Assembly: GCF_963583255.1 (NCBI RefSeq)
Contig: NC_084804.1
Coordinates: 20,962,061-21,026,060 of the forward strand
DNA: 64,000 bases
Reading direction: 5' to 3'
Source of the DNA: Pyrus communis
Taxonomy: Eukaryota > Streptophyta > Magnoliopsida > Rosales > Rosaceae
The stretch's first letter is position 1. Each line of letters starts with the position of its first letter. The notes below the pieces were generated by a model, which ran no database searches, was not told the DNA's origin, and worked only from the letters and a program-made list of their open reading frames with translations. A program made the position numbers and the translations under genes. This document shows, one piece after another, positions 21,236 to 34,862 of the stretch.

Positions 21236-21723
21236 TGAAGAAAGTTGGGTTCCACGATAAAACCAATTGACAAAATGGGGAGTAACACAACCTCTTATGA
21301 GCTGCTGAATGGTTTAGTCCCTCACAAATGTGGGACTTTATCCTCACATTCTCACATGCCCCCTTACATGTGGTGAACTTTCAAGCCTAACACGTGGACA
21401 ACACAAACAGTGTACGTGGAGCACGTGTTGCCATTGAGCTTCACATGTGGGTCAACTTGCTCTGATACAATGAAAAAATTAAGTTAAGGCTCCACCATAA
21501 AACCAGTTGGCGATATGGGGAAGGGAATTGTTATTAGCACTCCAAAAATCTCATTCTACACTTCAAACTTTCTATATTAGGAAAGAAAAATACACTTGTG
21601 AGAAGTGTAGAATGAGATTTTTGGAGTGCCAATAATACTTCCCTATGGGGAATAGTCCAACTTCTTATAAGCCCTTGCATGATTTAGTCCCTCACCGATG
21701 TGGGACTTTGTCCTCACATTCTC
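21236..21723 (-). mobile_element. TRIM element (miniature LTR retrotransposon)
   Basis: Two direct copies of a short LTR lie at 21236-21352 and about 21471-21723 ('accataaaaccag/attgg', 'agtccctcac', 'atgtgggactttgtcctcac'). The second copy is split by a MITE. Between them, 'gctctgataca' (21460-21470) is the reverse complement of a tRNA-iMet PBS, placed directly against the right LTR, and 'cccccttac' gives a purine tract against the left LTR. There is no coding sequence. The element lies inside the RTE remnant and reads on the minus strand. Confidence 0.8.
21533..21643. mobile_element. 111-bp Mutator-type MITE in the TRIM LTR
   Basis: Begins 'gggaattgttattagcactc' and ends with its near reverse complement 'gtgccaataatacttccc'. 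An exact 9-bp duplication TATGGGGAA flanks it (21524-21532 and 21644-21652). The TIRs extend inward through 'aaaaatctcattctacactt'. It belongs to the same family as the split copy at 2947-3790. Confidence 0.92.
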
Positions 21724-22110
21724 GCCCTTAGACTCTCTTTCCGAGTCTTCCTAACTAGGTCTTCTTCTACCCCTTTTGCTTTGAGCCTCTGTCTCATAAT
21801 CGCATCTTCTAATTGGAACACATATGTAGGTTTTCAATTCATATGTCCAAACCACCTTTACTGATTTTCTCTTATTTCATCTTCAATAGCAGCCATTCCT
21901 ATTTTACCTTGGCTATCCTCGTTCTTAATCTTGTCCATTGTCGTGTGCCCACACATCTAATAAAGCATTCTCATCTTTGCTACACTCATTTTTTGCACGT
22001 GTTGATGTTTGACTGCACAACATTTTTGTCTTAAAGCATTGCTGGCCATATTGTCATCTTATAAAAGTTTCCCTTGAGCTTTAGTGGCATAAGTCGGTCG
22101 CACCACATAT

Positions 22111-22626
22111 CCGATGACAAAAAAACAAGAACAAAGGGACGGGGCAATGACCTTAGGTGGTCATGATGCCCGTGTCACACCGACGAAAGGGGAAAGAAAA
22201 TGGATGGAAATGAATACAATAAAGTCTTCTTTCTTTTTTTGATACAACTGAATTTAAAATTGTTAACGTCAAATAAAATCAGCTTACTTGAACACTTCAG
22301 GGTTTTTGTAAGCATAAGTTATAGTTGAAGTGTATAGTAGGTAAAAAAATTTAGATTGATCTTAGGTTTGAGTCTTATCATTTGGTAAAAAGGAAAAAGC
22401 ATTCAAATTCCGCACAGTAAAATGCTTCTTGACCTTCTTGCCCACTTGGAGATAGTCTAAATGCGATTCAGCAGGCGTGAATGCCGCAGTGAAAAGAAAT
22501 TAAGTCTTAGAGCATCTTCTAATATCACAGACCAAGTGTAAACGTCAAAACTCCACTGATTTCAACAAACGTGCTAGTACCTAATGATTCATATGACTCA
22601 TATCCCCTTCCATATGCACCCTTTTC

Positions 22627-22629
<3 letters not shown>
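22111..22629. other. Spacer upstream of the LRR gene
   Basis: No open frame of note. It may contain distal promoter sequence of the LRR gene. Confidence 0.4.

Positions 22630-22680
<51 letters not shown>
22630..22680. repeat. (AG)n microsatellite in the LRR promoter
   Basis: About 25 uninterrupted GA units, ending roughly 135 bp upstream of the TATA box. Promoter-proximal GA/CT repeats are bound by plant BPC/GAGA-type factors, so a regulatory role is possible; that is inference. Confidence 0.9.
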
Positions 22681-22683
<3 letters not shown>

Positions 22684-22816
22684 TCACCGGCCAAAAAGAG
22701 TGGGAAAACAATAGTGTTTTGCATAGGTTCGAATCCACTAACACAAATTCTAAGCATATGGAGGCGTTTCCATCATGAAATTTAGACTGCAGCACATTAT
22801 CCCTCAGATCAACACC

Positions 22817-22825
22817 TATAAAATA
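22817..22825 (+). promoter_or_regulatory. TATA box of the LRR gene
   Basis: TATAAAATA, 81 bp upstream of the ATG at 22906. Transcription from it would start near 22850, which excludes the ATG at 22840 as the start codon. Confidence 0.65.
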
Positions 22826-22905
22826 CCAAGCGATCACCATTGTCTTTTAGTCACCACTTGCTACCTTCGTCTGATCTCTCAATCTCAAAAACACGCTTCT
22901 GTCGA

Positions 22906-24323
22906 ATGGGAAATTTCAGTTTACTAAACATTGAACATCTGTTTCATGCCTTCTTCATCATCCTAATTCCTTGTTTCTTTGATGGTATAATTTGCACAGA
23001 CTCTGAAAGCTCATCAATCTTACCTCCTTTAATCCCCCTTCCCCCATTACCTCCTTTAGTCCCCCTTCCCCCATTACCTCCATTAATCCCCCAACTTCTG
23101 AACTTCACAGACCAAAGACTTGCCCTTGTTTACCCTATAATCATGAGCTTTAGGAACATGATCATTTCTGATCCATTAGGCATCACTAATACCTGGGTTG
23201 GCTCAGACATATGCAACTACAAGGGTTTCTACTGTGACAACCCTCCAGACAATAAAAGTGCCACTACACTTGCCTCCATAGATTTCAATGGCTTCCAGCT
23301 CAGTGCTCCCACTCTTGATGGCTTCATTGATCAACTTCCTGACCTAGCACTTTTTCATGCTAACTCCAATAATTTCTCAGGTAGTACAACATTTTTTTCG
23401 ATATTTTCTTGTTGTAGATTTCACTCAAAATTTTGTATGATCTCTTGAGATTGATATTTTTCGTATTTTTCAGACTCTCAATATTTCTGTTATCATTTAT
23501 TTGATTACCGTGATCAGGTATCGTTTCTCCAAAAATTGCAAATCTCCAATACCTCTATGAGCTTGACTTAAGCAACAACAACTTCTCTGGCCCCTTTCCT
23601 ACTGCTGTTCTCACCATGAATAGTCTATTATTCTTGGACATCCGCTACAATTCCTTCACTGGTTCCGTACCACCCCAAATTTTCGAGCAAACCCTAGAGG
23701 TCCTTTTCATTAATAACAACAATTTCATACAAAAACTCCCGGACAACCTTGGAGCTACACGAGCCCTTTATCTCACTTTAGCCAACAACAGATTCACCGG
23801 CCCAATACCAAAAAGCATCGGCAGCGCTTCATCATCGTTGAAAGAAGTACTATTATTGAACAATTTGATCACAGGTTGCATCCCTTATGAACTAGGGTTT
23901 TTAAGAGATGCAACACTTTTTGATGCCGGAAACAACCTATTGACCGGGCCACTTCCCTGTTCATTGGGATGCTTGGACAAGATGGAGGAACTTAATTTTG
24001 CCGGAAACTTACTGTACGGAAAATTGCCGGAGGTGTTGTGCGAACTAGGAAATTTGGTCAATTTATCGCTGTCCAACAACTATTTCACGTCGGTCGGGCC
24101 TATGTGTAGGAAGCTGATAGAAAATGGGGTTCTTGACCTGAGGAAGAACTGTATTCAGCATCTTGCTGATCAAAGATCAGTGGAGGAGTGTGCCTTGTTT
24201 TTCGGGAATCCTAGAAGTTGCCCGCACCTGGCGACGTTTAGTTTACTGCCTTGTAAGGTTCCACCAAAATCGAAGGGGCATTTGGTGTCTGATAATGCGG
24301 CTTTTTTGAAGCATAGATTGTGA
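22906..24323 (+). CDS. LRX-related leucine-rich repeat protein (two exons, 426 aa)
   Basis: Exons 22906-23380 and 23518-24323; the 137-bp intron has GT (23381) and AG (23517), and the join restores the frame at a Gly. Residues 1-30 form a hydrophobic signal peptide. Residues 40-63 are a Pro/Leu repeat ('[17 protein letters not shown]'). Next come the LRX-type N-terminal motif '[17 protein letters not shown]' (96-111), about seven LRRs with '[13 protein letters not shown]'-like units, and a cysteine-bearing end ('EEC', 'RSCP', 'LLPC'). This matches cell-wall LRR proteins related to LRR-extensins but lacking the extensin tail (At4g06744-like). Their role is thought to be extracellular, in wall sensing or peptide binding; the exact function is unknown. 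No disabling change is visible. The start at 22906 is chosen from the TATA box and the signal peptide. Confidence 0.88.
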
Positions 24324-25166
24324 CTTGTGAGGATTTGGTATTGGCTTATAGCTATATGGTTAAGGACTCAAGTATATACCGATTCAAATATTTATGTAGT
24401 ACCAAGAAATGGGGATGCAAGTTTTGTATCATAATTATCGTCAGTCTTATGGTATGTATTAAACAAACGACATACCAAGTTTGGTCAGTATGAGTAAAGC
24501 TACCATGGAGCTCTAGTCCAACATACCAACTTTCTAGCTCAGTCTACTTTATTATCCTGCCTCTGTCACACTGTTATGACCACATTTTTAAAAATGTGAA
24601 ACCTATTTTGTGTAAGTCGATTCTACATAAACTCTGCATGTCAACAAAAAATGTGACTAATATCTACCATTTTTTTTTTTAACAAATGATATCATCTACA
24701 TTAAGGGGGTGAGGTAGTTGACTAAGCCGCACAATGGGCTAGCAATGTGGTTCAAATTTATTTTTGGTGAAAATCGAACCTAAGATCTGCTACTTTTAAG
24801 TGAAGAGAAATACCCACTATACTAATATCTATTACGTTAAATGAACGTGGAATAAAAGATTTTGTTATTGTGAATTAATTTCTTCTAATGTATGAGTTGT
24901 GGCCGGTATTATGAAGTTTGAACTTCAAATCAGGGTTTAGGATTATTAAATGTTAGTGCACCGCTAGATTATGAAGAAAAAAGTAATACAAAGAAGAACA
25001 AAACATAGTGCTCCACTTGCCTAACTGAAATGGATTGAGCATGAGAAGTTAAGTGATGACCAACTAAAAAGGATGTGATTGAGCACCCAGTGCAAAAAGA
25101 AAAAGTGCATTCCATATAATAAATCTGCAGACTTATTATTCTGTCTTTGTGGTATAGTAATGTTTG
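24324..25166. other. 3' flank of the LRR gene, no further gene seen
   Basis: AT-rich non-coding sequence. No reading frame with recognisable features; the poly-T stretch near 24671 is unremarkable. Confidence 0.45.
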
Positions 25167-25395
25167 AGAATGAATCTCACAATGATGGGAGAAGGGATAT
25201 TGCATGGGTTTATAAGAGGTTGGATTACATCTTATATTGCCAATTGGTTTTATGGTGAAACCTCAACTTTCTTCATGATATCAGAGCAGGTTGTCGAATT
25301 CCACATTGATGAGAGAAGGGACCTTGAATGGACTTATAAGAAGTTGTGTTACTTCCCATATTGCTAATTAGCTTTATGGTGGAACCTCAACTTCT

Positions 25396-25405
<10 letters not shown>
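25167..25405 (+). mobile_element. Second TRIM copy, internally deleted
   Basis: A TRIM LTR of the same family as 21236-21723, in the opposite orientation: 'tataagaggttgg', 'attgccaattggttttatgg', 'cctcaactttcttca'. It is followed immediately by PBS-like 'tgatatcagagcagg' (25278-25292) and, after only about 15 bp, a second partial LTR ('ggacttataagaagttg', 'ctttatggtggaacctcaac'). Almost the whole internal region is missing. Confidence 0.7.
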
Positions 25406-27565
<2,160 letters not shown>

Positions 27566-28780
27566 TGTTTGTGATGGGGTAAGGTATCTTCTATCCTTTG
27601 GGAATACGCTTCGAAAATTAATTATATGCATGTGTTGACTCTAAAAACTACCAAGCCTTCGTGGCGCATAGGCCGAGTAACTAATAAGCTAACTACGTTC
27701 TTCGATTATGTGCAGGGCGTGCCAACTCGTCGGCTGAACTCGGCCGGGGAGTAGAATATGTTAATATCATGTTTGGGCGCCCTGCTAACTTCTCGATCTT
27801 GTGATTGCGGTCGAGGAAGGAACACGTCTCGGCCTTTGGGTTCTAAAGCCTGAAGAGAAGGTTGCTAGTCTTGCAAAGTTCACGGATCGTCAGCGTCGAG
27901 TTTGGTCATGGTGATTATATTCGTAAGAGTATAAGCACACCGAACTAGTACAAAACTATAAGGACACAAATACTCGAATGAGCTAAATTTCTTGATGGAA
28001 AACGTGGTTCGACCATTGGAATGCCGAACTCTAAAAGATACTTGTGAATATTCAATCATAAAACAAAACTCGGCTTTCAACGTGCCGAGCCTAATAACCT
28101 GTAACACCTCACTTCGCTGAGAATGATGATGAGATGACCTTTACCAACAAGGATTGGGAAATCCTTGTCGACCGAGACTTGGATAAATAACCAGTCGGCC
28201 TCGAAGTAGTGTTGTCTATCCAAATTGAAGTTGTTCCTCGATCGGCTGATTCTATGGCTCCAGGGTTGTCTATCCAAACTGAAGATGTCGCCAGTTACCT
28301 TCACAATGCTGTTTATACAAACTGAAGATGTGTTGGTGGGAAGAAAAGGGAAGAAGATATAATCTCAAAGATTGTTAAGAAGCTTTGCGTAGGGCAATTT
28401 GTGTGTTGATTTGAAGAGGGCCTTGAATGATGCACTTTCTTCTCTATTTATAGCAACAAAACCCCCTCATAGCCGAACTAGAAATGTATTAGGATTAGAA
28501 CTCCTCAACCTAATCTAATTAGGTTTCGGCCAGTCCTAACTCCAATAGGACTTTAAACCAAGCTCCATAAACCAGATTTATTTCCTGATCTTAAGCATCT
28601 TCAGCTTTAAGACTCCTTGCTGCACTAAGAGCCGACTACTTTACCCTTGTCTAAACTAATTCTACTCGCAACATGATTCGGCTGACAATAGTTGGACGGC
28701 CCATAAGAAAATTCTAGATCAGTGCTACTAGGCTGAGAATGACTCTAAGCTCGGCCCAAAATAATATTTTGGGCCCAAAC
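27566..28780 (-). repeat. 3' LTR of gypsy 2
   Basis: 1215 bp with TGTTTG / CAAACA ends; a purine tract (minus-strand 'gagggggcaa', 28781-28790) abuts it. A short internal direct repeat, 'ttgtctatccaaa(t/c)tgaag', occurs near 28212 and 28265 and again in part near 28312. Confidence 0.85.
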
Positions 28781-28790
28781 ATTGCCCCCT
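28781..28790 (-). other. Polypurine tract of gypsy 2
   Basis: Minus-strand 'gagggggcaa' directly before the 3' LTR. Confidence 0.75.
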
Positions 28791-29240
28791 CGCTTCTGAG
28801 GTCTTCGGCCTATAATTCTTGACCGAGCTTCGACCTTGAAGAAGTAACCCATTATCAAAAGAATAAAAAACTCTGCATACTCCTTCCAGTCGACCAAAAA
28901 CTATTGCGAATCTCGAATATTCCAACTAGACGTATTTATTGTGCACGTTCTCTCACCTTACCTGTTAAACTTCGAATACTGCAAAACTTGACACGTGGCA
29001 GCTCTCCAGCATAACTGTCCATATTCAATCATGTGTGCCCCCACACTCAAGGCGTGCAGATACTGAAATGTCCCATCACCATAACCCTCACCGTTACACG
29101 TAATTATGTATCCTTAATTTATGTGTTTTTCGGCCTCTTCATCTGGACTTTTAAAAATCCGTTATGATTGTGAAAAACTTTTGGTTGAAGTTACCCCTCA
29201 TCTCTTTAAAATTAAACTATTGATTTTCTTCCCAATTGCC

Positions 29241-29248
29241 TATAAATA
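29241..29248 (+). promoter_or_regulatory. TATA box of antisense PMD gene 2
   Basis: TATAAATA about 135 bp upstream of the ATG at 29375, 460 bp beyond the LTR. The spacing fits a normal plant core promoter, suggesting the PMD gene has its own promoter. Confidence 0.55.
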
Positions 29249-29374
29249 CTCAGCCCAACTTCAATCAATCTCTTACGCTTTCAGATTTCCAAAATTTCTT
29301 TCCATAGAACTTCTTGCTTTTTCCCAGAAAAGAAACCAACCTTTGAAACCCATAAAACCTTCAAGTCTTCATCA

Positions 29375-32300
29375 ATGGCCGCCAACACCTTCATCACCAA
29401 GCTCACCGAATAATGCAACACCTTCATCACCAAGCTCACCGAATAATGCAACAAGTGCTGAGACTTCATTGATCTGAATGCCATCAAAACCCTCTGATCC
29501 AATGATGAATTGAGCACCTCCCACCAGACCTTGGGACCACTTTTCAAGGATGATGTCTCAGAAACCATCACCTTGATGCTAAAGGCCCACTACCTAGAAC
29601 CCTTGTTCCAAGGGTATAATTGGTCAAAGTGGGAATTGGCCAAACCCTAAGGAGCTTAGCCCACGACCCTCACGACCTCGGTTGCTTGGGTCACTCGGAT
29701 GGAGCTATACTTCGATGATGACTGGAAGACTCTAGGCATTTTTGATGCCATTAAGCTCTCGACCATTAAGATCAACATGGATCAAGAACTCCTAATGGCC
29801 GCCCTAAGCTTCTGATGTTTGGCTACCAACACTATGGTCTTTCCTCTCGGCCCCGTTGGCCCAACCATGATGGATGTCACGGCCATACTTGGCACTTCTA
29901 GTTGATACCGCTATTTCTCGATATCAATTTGACATAGATTTGAAGATGGCCTTCGACGAGCGCGCCGTCGAAGCTTTGATGAAAAATGGTTAGGAGGCGT
30001 CGAAAGAAGATGTGCACAAGCTGCATAAAAACTTTTTCAACTATAGCACCCTAATCACCCACTTCGTTGGCTCGGAGGGTGAAGCTCTCAAGAAGAGGGA
30101 ACACGAAGCCTTCTTGTTCCACTGGTATAATAAATTCATTTTTTGTACCAAGTCGAACAAGTGCCTGGCCAAGAAGATGCCAGTGGTCGAAGCTCTAACC
30201 AGCAGTCACATCCTGGCCCTTAGCCCGGCCATCCTCGCCAACCTTTCTCGGTGCTTGGCCGAGGCTTCCGTCGGGAGAATTGATTCACACCATAATGGCC
30301 CACTCTGGGTTTTTCAATTATGGTTGCAGGTCTACTTTTGCACACTAAAGCCGGAAATCCTAAGCTTCAATTCTTCTGAAGCTATGAGCTTTCAACTGGC
30401 CTCACACCCCGCTCCTACTTATTCAGCCGAAGACGTTTTTAAGTACTTCTTCAACCTTGAAGACTTGTCTAACGACGAGTTTCTGGTTTGCTGCCGCCAG
30501 AAATACCCGTCTTCCATCAAGCTCCCTACATCAGTATGGGAAGAGGCAGAAGACGCCAATCTTTGACAGTCTTAGGGGTCATTTGGCCTAACTCGTGACC
30601 TTCCCTTTAGTTGTGATGCTCGACGGGCCAATTGGGAGGTTTACCATCCTCACTTCATGGTTCGTCAACTAGGTTATTTCTAAGCCTACCCTATACCGGT
30701 CCTCACTTCTTGCTCGCTCTTGACCCAAGAATGCCTTTCCAGGATAGAAATGCAACGAAGCTGAGCGGGAATTCCAGGAGCGGTGTACCAAGTTCCGGCT
30801 TTGACCGAATACCCTAGAAACCCATTGTACCAGCACCTTCGCCGATTGGTGGGATGCCTACGTCAAAGATTTCTTTGGTACTTTGGTCGAGGAAGTTTCA
30901 AAAAGACTTTTTGGCGATTGGCTGAAGAAGATTCTCACTCCAAAATCCAAAAAGACGGCTAAAGGTATATACCTTTTTTACTTCTCTTGTTTACCTATTT
31001 AATTCGACCTTCTATCTAACTTTGGTTTAGCTTTACCAGGTGGTCGTTTAATAAAAAAGGCCAAAGTGGTTGCAATGGTTGCAGCAAAAAAAAAACTCAC
31101 TCCTCATCCTAAGAAGGCTATGACCACCGCTCATTCTTCAGCCAAACCAACTCCAGTGGCAGCCTCTGCTGTATTGGCCGTGTAAGTCAAGTAAATGGTC
31201 GCGCCCGAAGGTCAGGATGACTGGCAACGTTGCTCGACCTCAGAAGCACATAAAAAAAAAACGCAAAGAATGGAGAACGGGAAATTCACGTTATTTCAAG
31301 TCAAACCACAAGAGCAACCACTCCTAGTGTCCCTCTTCTCCTGGCCAGGCCTCAGTAACGGTACTGTGGAACACTTCAATCCCAACCATAGGCCAAGGAA
31401 CCATGGTCCAACCAACCACGTAAGCCGCTGTCGTGGTCGTACCGGTTGTCGCTCTGGTTGTCAAGGAACCTACAACCCCGACGTCGGTCATTGCTCATGC
31501 TGATGTTGGCCCAACAGTTGCTGCTCTGGAGTAGACAACACCTGCAGCCGAGAGGAACCCTCTCCCTCATCCAAAGAAGGCTCCAATAATCATCTTGGAA
31601 TAAAAAGTATAACAATTTCCTTTAGTATTCTTTCATTCTAACTGGATTTTTTATTAAATGACTAATCTTTTTAATGACTAGGAGAACAAGAGTGAAGTAC
31701 CTTCTCAGGTGAGGTGCCATCGATCAGCCGAACTACTAACTACCCATCCTTAGCAGGCGGTTGAGGCACCACCTCTAACCAAGCCAAAAGTGACGGCAAA
31801 GATGCATGTTCATCTTGAGAACCAAAATCTCAGCATTCCTCCTCAAGAGGTCACTTTGACTTTTGTAAGGCTCAATCATTTTCTTGTGTTAATTTCCAAA
31901 CTTAGAATTCTAAACCAAGAAAGTATTAAATGTCAGGTGCCTAATCGCTCATTTCACCGAAAATTCTATGCACCAAAAGGCGTTATTTATATTTCCTGGC
32001 TACCCTAGTGGCCATCAAATGTAGATAATGTCCATCAGCCACAAGAATTAAAAGGCTACCTTAAACACTGGGCTCAGCCATTATGCTCTCTGGGTTCGAG
32101 CAACGAACTAGCAAACATAGTCGAAGTTTCTTCTCGGCAGATCTAACACAACTTCCTTATTTGCCGTCCTTTCAATTTCTCATTTCTAACAACTCTTTTT
32201 GTGCAGTCTTCATGGGAGGTTGAGCTAGATGCCCTCATTTCCAGCACTTATGGAACGGCTGAGCCTTCAATAACTGCGACTAGGTCTTCTACAACCACGG

Positions 32301-32719
32301 CCGAGTCCAGCGCCCTTGCCATGTTGCAGGAGCTTCTATCTCTCTTGGCCTCGCAAATCCTCCAACGCAAAAGCCTCGATTATGTAGGAGAATGTCTGAA
32401 CGACCTTGCAACCGACGGCCTTCTGAGCAACGAGAGTGTCGTTCACTTATCAGCTGTCCTAAAATGAACCCATTAATATTTCACTATCTTTGAGATGGCT
32501 CTTCAGGCAAAAGATGACCTCAAGGCTACAATGGTCACTCATGAAGCTATTCGAGTAGAGCTTGAGGCCATAAAGACAAAGAATGAGCGACTAGCATATC
32601 TTGACCATCAAATCGCTGAACTTCAGCGTCAAAGGTTAGTCGTTGCTTTCGAGCTTGAAAAGGATTTCAAGTCAAATAAACCTCGACTGGCAGAGTACAC
32701 AACAGGCGCGAAACGCTGA
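29375..32719 (+). pseudogene. Plant mobile domain gene 2, antisense in gypsy 2
   Basis: From ATG 29375 ('MAANTFITKLTE') the frame is broken by a 33-bp tandem duplication that includes a stop. PMD motifs follow: 'LFQGYNWSKWE', 'NTMVFPLGPVGPT', 'DVTAILGTSS'. A 184-residue open stretch (30012-30566) reads 'HKLHKNFFNYSTL', 'EHEAFLFHWYNKFIFC', 'LSRCLAEAS' and 'GPLWVFQLWLQVYF'. Plausible introns: 30966-31030 (GT...AG), one ending at 31681, and one ending at 32206. C-terminal parts are 'LSLLASQILQRKSLDYVGECLNDLATDGLL' in pieces (32201-32467) and a coiled coil (32495-32719). PMD proteins are nuclear plant factors often carried by transposons. Several stops and frameshifts make it non-functional as read. 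It is related to, but clearly different from, PMD gene 1. Confidence 0.8.
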
Positions 32720-32769
32720 AGCGGATACATCAATTACAACTCGACAAGAGAATAAGGTAAGTCAAGGTT

Positions 32770-33725
32770 ACGATGGGCAAAGTAAGGTGGCTAGAACTGA
32801 AAGCCGCACCTTTTTTGCCTAACTCATCGATTATAAGCTTGTTCGGCAATCTTTTTCTACGTTACTAGTAGGTTATAGGCATCTAGCCGCCCTATAAGTC
32901 TTCCAACTCTTGCCATATAACTTGATTATACTCAACACTGAACAAACTTATTTCTTTGATAACTCATAACGAGTTTATGCTTAACTCGACCGTTAGCATC
33001 GCATCGTGTTCATAAGTCAATGCATATGGGGTCATCCCTGTTGTTGATCGGAGTGAAGTTCGGTATGCCCATAATGCCTCGTTTAACTTCAAATACCATA
33101 TACCAAGCTTTTCTTTTATCATTTTCTCAAGGATACCGATTAAAACTTTATTATTTACCTCAGCCTGTCTGTTTGCTTATAGGTAGTATTGGGTGGATTG
33201 ATCGAGCCGAATTTTTTAAACATGTCGGTTGTAAAAATTGTGTCGTTGTCCGTTATAATTGTTTCCGGTATGCTGAATCTTGTCATGGTGTTTTCTTCTA
33301 CAAAATTACAGACCTCTTTAGAAGTTAGCTCGGCGCATGACTTCACTTCGACCTACTTGGTGAAGTAGTCTATAGCAATGAGTATCCAAGCATGCTTTAT
33401 TGATCTGGAAGACGGTGTAATTTTTCCTATTACATCCATGGTCCATCCTCTGAATGGCCATGGTTTGGTGACCAAATGAAGTAATTCGACCGGGACTCTT
33501 TGTACAGGCCCATGGATTTGACATTGTACACAACTTCGTGCGTATTCAATGCAATCTTTCAACATACTAGGCTAAAAATAACTGTGTCAGCAAAACAACC
33601 ACCATGTTTTGCGTCCGAATTGATGAGCACCACACATCTCTTCGTGTACCTCTGTAATAGCTTGAGCGACCTCTTCTGGACCAAGGCATAATAGCAACAA
33701 ACCGTCTTCACTTTTTCAGTATAGC
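32770..33725 (-). pseudogene. Gypsy 2 integrase
   Basis: Minus strand. The zinc-binding HHCC part ('EVHEEMCGAHQFG' and 'SCVQCQIHG') is followed by the catalytic core with 'WTMDVIGKI' (Asp), 'FTKYVE', 'IITDNDTIF' (Asp) and 'ANGQAE-NNK'-like sequence (Glu region). 'LNEALWAYRTS' and 'MTPYALTYEHDA' close the core. It would insert element DNA into the chromosome. Frames change near 33350 and 33160, so no full protein is made. Confidence 0.88.
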
Positions 33726-33989
33726 TCATTTTGGTACATTACATAATTTGTAGCATGTACCATTGTCTTGGTTGTGGTTGCTACTATGATTATCAAGATA
33801 TTGCATAATTGACTTTCCCTAGTCGTCTGGTAATGTCTCAACCGTATAAATATCTATAGGATCCTCTCGTTCTAACAACAAAGGTAGGGACATAACTCGT
33901 GTACGAATCACGTGATCGTTTTGGAGAACTTGCTGATTAACCAAGGCCAGGTGTGGACGTCGCACTACTGGTATGACCTGGCCTAGTTT

Positions 33990-34380
33990 ACCCCTCCAGG
34001 AGTTATGCTCCAGAGGCTATTTAAGCTAATTTGTCTGCGTCAATATTTCGACCTCATGAGATGTGCTTGAATGTAATGCCTGTAAATGATTCGGTTAAAT
34101 AGCTGGCAACCATGTGATAGGGCTCCAGAGTACAACTTATGCAACGAAAAGTCTAATTGAGTTGGTTAATCACAAGCTCTAAATCACCAAAGACAAGCAC
34201 GCAGGCTGCCCTCAAGTCATGAAAAACATTAAGGTCGATGATGAGGTCTTTGTATTTGGCCTGATTATTTGTACAGTTGAAATCCAGCTTGAAAGAAAAA
34301 TACCATTGGTAGTGATCAGGGGACTGGATGATGAAAATACTAGAGCCATGAAAATACATTGTCCAATAATTATCATGTGT
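33990..34380 (-). pseudogene. Gypsy 2 RNase H, downstream part
   Basis: Minus strand: 'DNYWTMYFHGSS', 'SFKLDFNCTNNQAKY', 'GDLELVINQLN'. This is the archaeal-type RNase H of Ty3 elements, cut at its 5' side by the LTR element at 34386. The upstream part resumes at 39594. Confidence 0.82.
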
Positions 34381-34385
34381 TTCCA

Positions 34386-34862
34386 TGATAGGAGCATATT
34401 TAGGCGACTTACTTAGCTTGTTTTCGTGCATTTATATTGTTAATTCATAGTTGTTTTAGTCGTTTAAGCCATTTTCGTGTGTTTTTAGGTTCATGTGGCT
34501 AAGGAAGCAAAAAGATGCATTTTGGAGCAAAATTGGACTTGGAAGGGATAGCTTATACTTGGAGCAAAAGGAATGGACGAAATTGAAGAGTTGATGTCAC
34601 AAGGATTCCTACTTGAAGTAGCCACACACCTTCCACATTTCAGCCACATGCACTTATTCTTTCATAATTTCACCACCAATTCAGCCACATGCACTTATTC
34701 TTTCATCATTTCACCACCAATTCAGCCACATGCACTTGTTCCTCCATCATTGCACCAACAACAACCAAGCCACATGCACTCCCACTCTTTAATCCATTGC
34801 ACCCACATGCACCCTTTAATCATTCAACCTAGCTGTCATATTCCCTCTTTTAATCATTCGTC
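34386..34862 (+). repeat. Truncated 5' LTR of the LARD-like element
   Basis: Matches 37776-38262 with few differences; the 3' copy has an 11-bp duplication ('ttttggagcat') near 37910. Both LTRs hold a ~44-bp tandem repeat ('cagccacatgcactt...caccaa', about 34640-34760). Confidence 0.88.

Larger units (their letters stand above)
21108..22110 (-). pseudogene. RTE-type LINE remnant with SINE-like 3' end
   Basis: On the minus strand, 22100-21727 encodes the C-terminal section of plant RTE-type LINE proteins: 'KMRML', 'MCGHT-MDKI-NED', 'GKIGMAAIEDEIREN', 'RWFGHM', then 'KGVEEDLVRKTRKES'. The 3' end at 21108-21230 holds the 'ttcatatagtcgaccctactta...tttgttgttatt' tail shared by plant RTE LINEs and TS/Au-type SINEs. 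The two parts are separated by a TRIM insertion. Stops are frequent. Confidence 0.7.

Noticed and set aside
22584..22840. Frames with long Arg-Glu or Ser-Leu repeats
   Set aside because: Translation of the GA/CT microsatellite.
22840..22905. Upstream ATG for the LRR gene
   Set aside because: Only ~15 bp below the TATA box, probably upstream of the transcription start; the ATG at 22906 begins a proper signal peptide.
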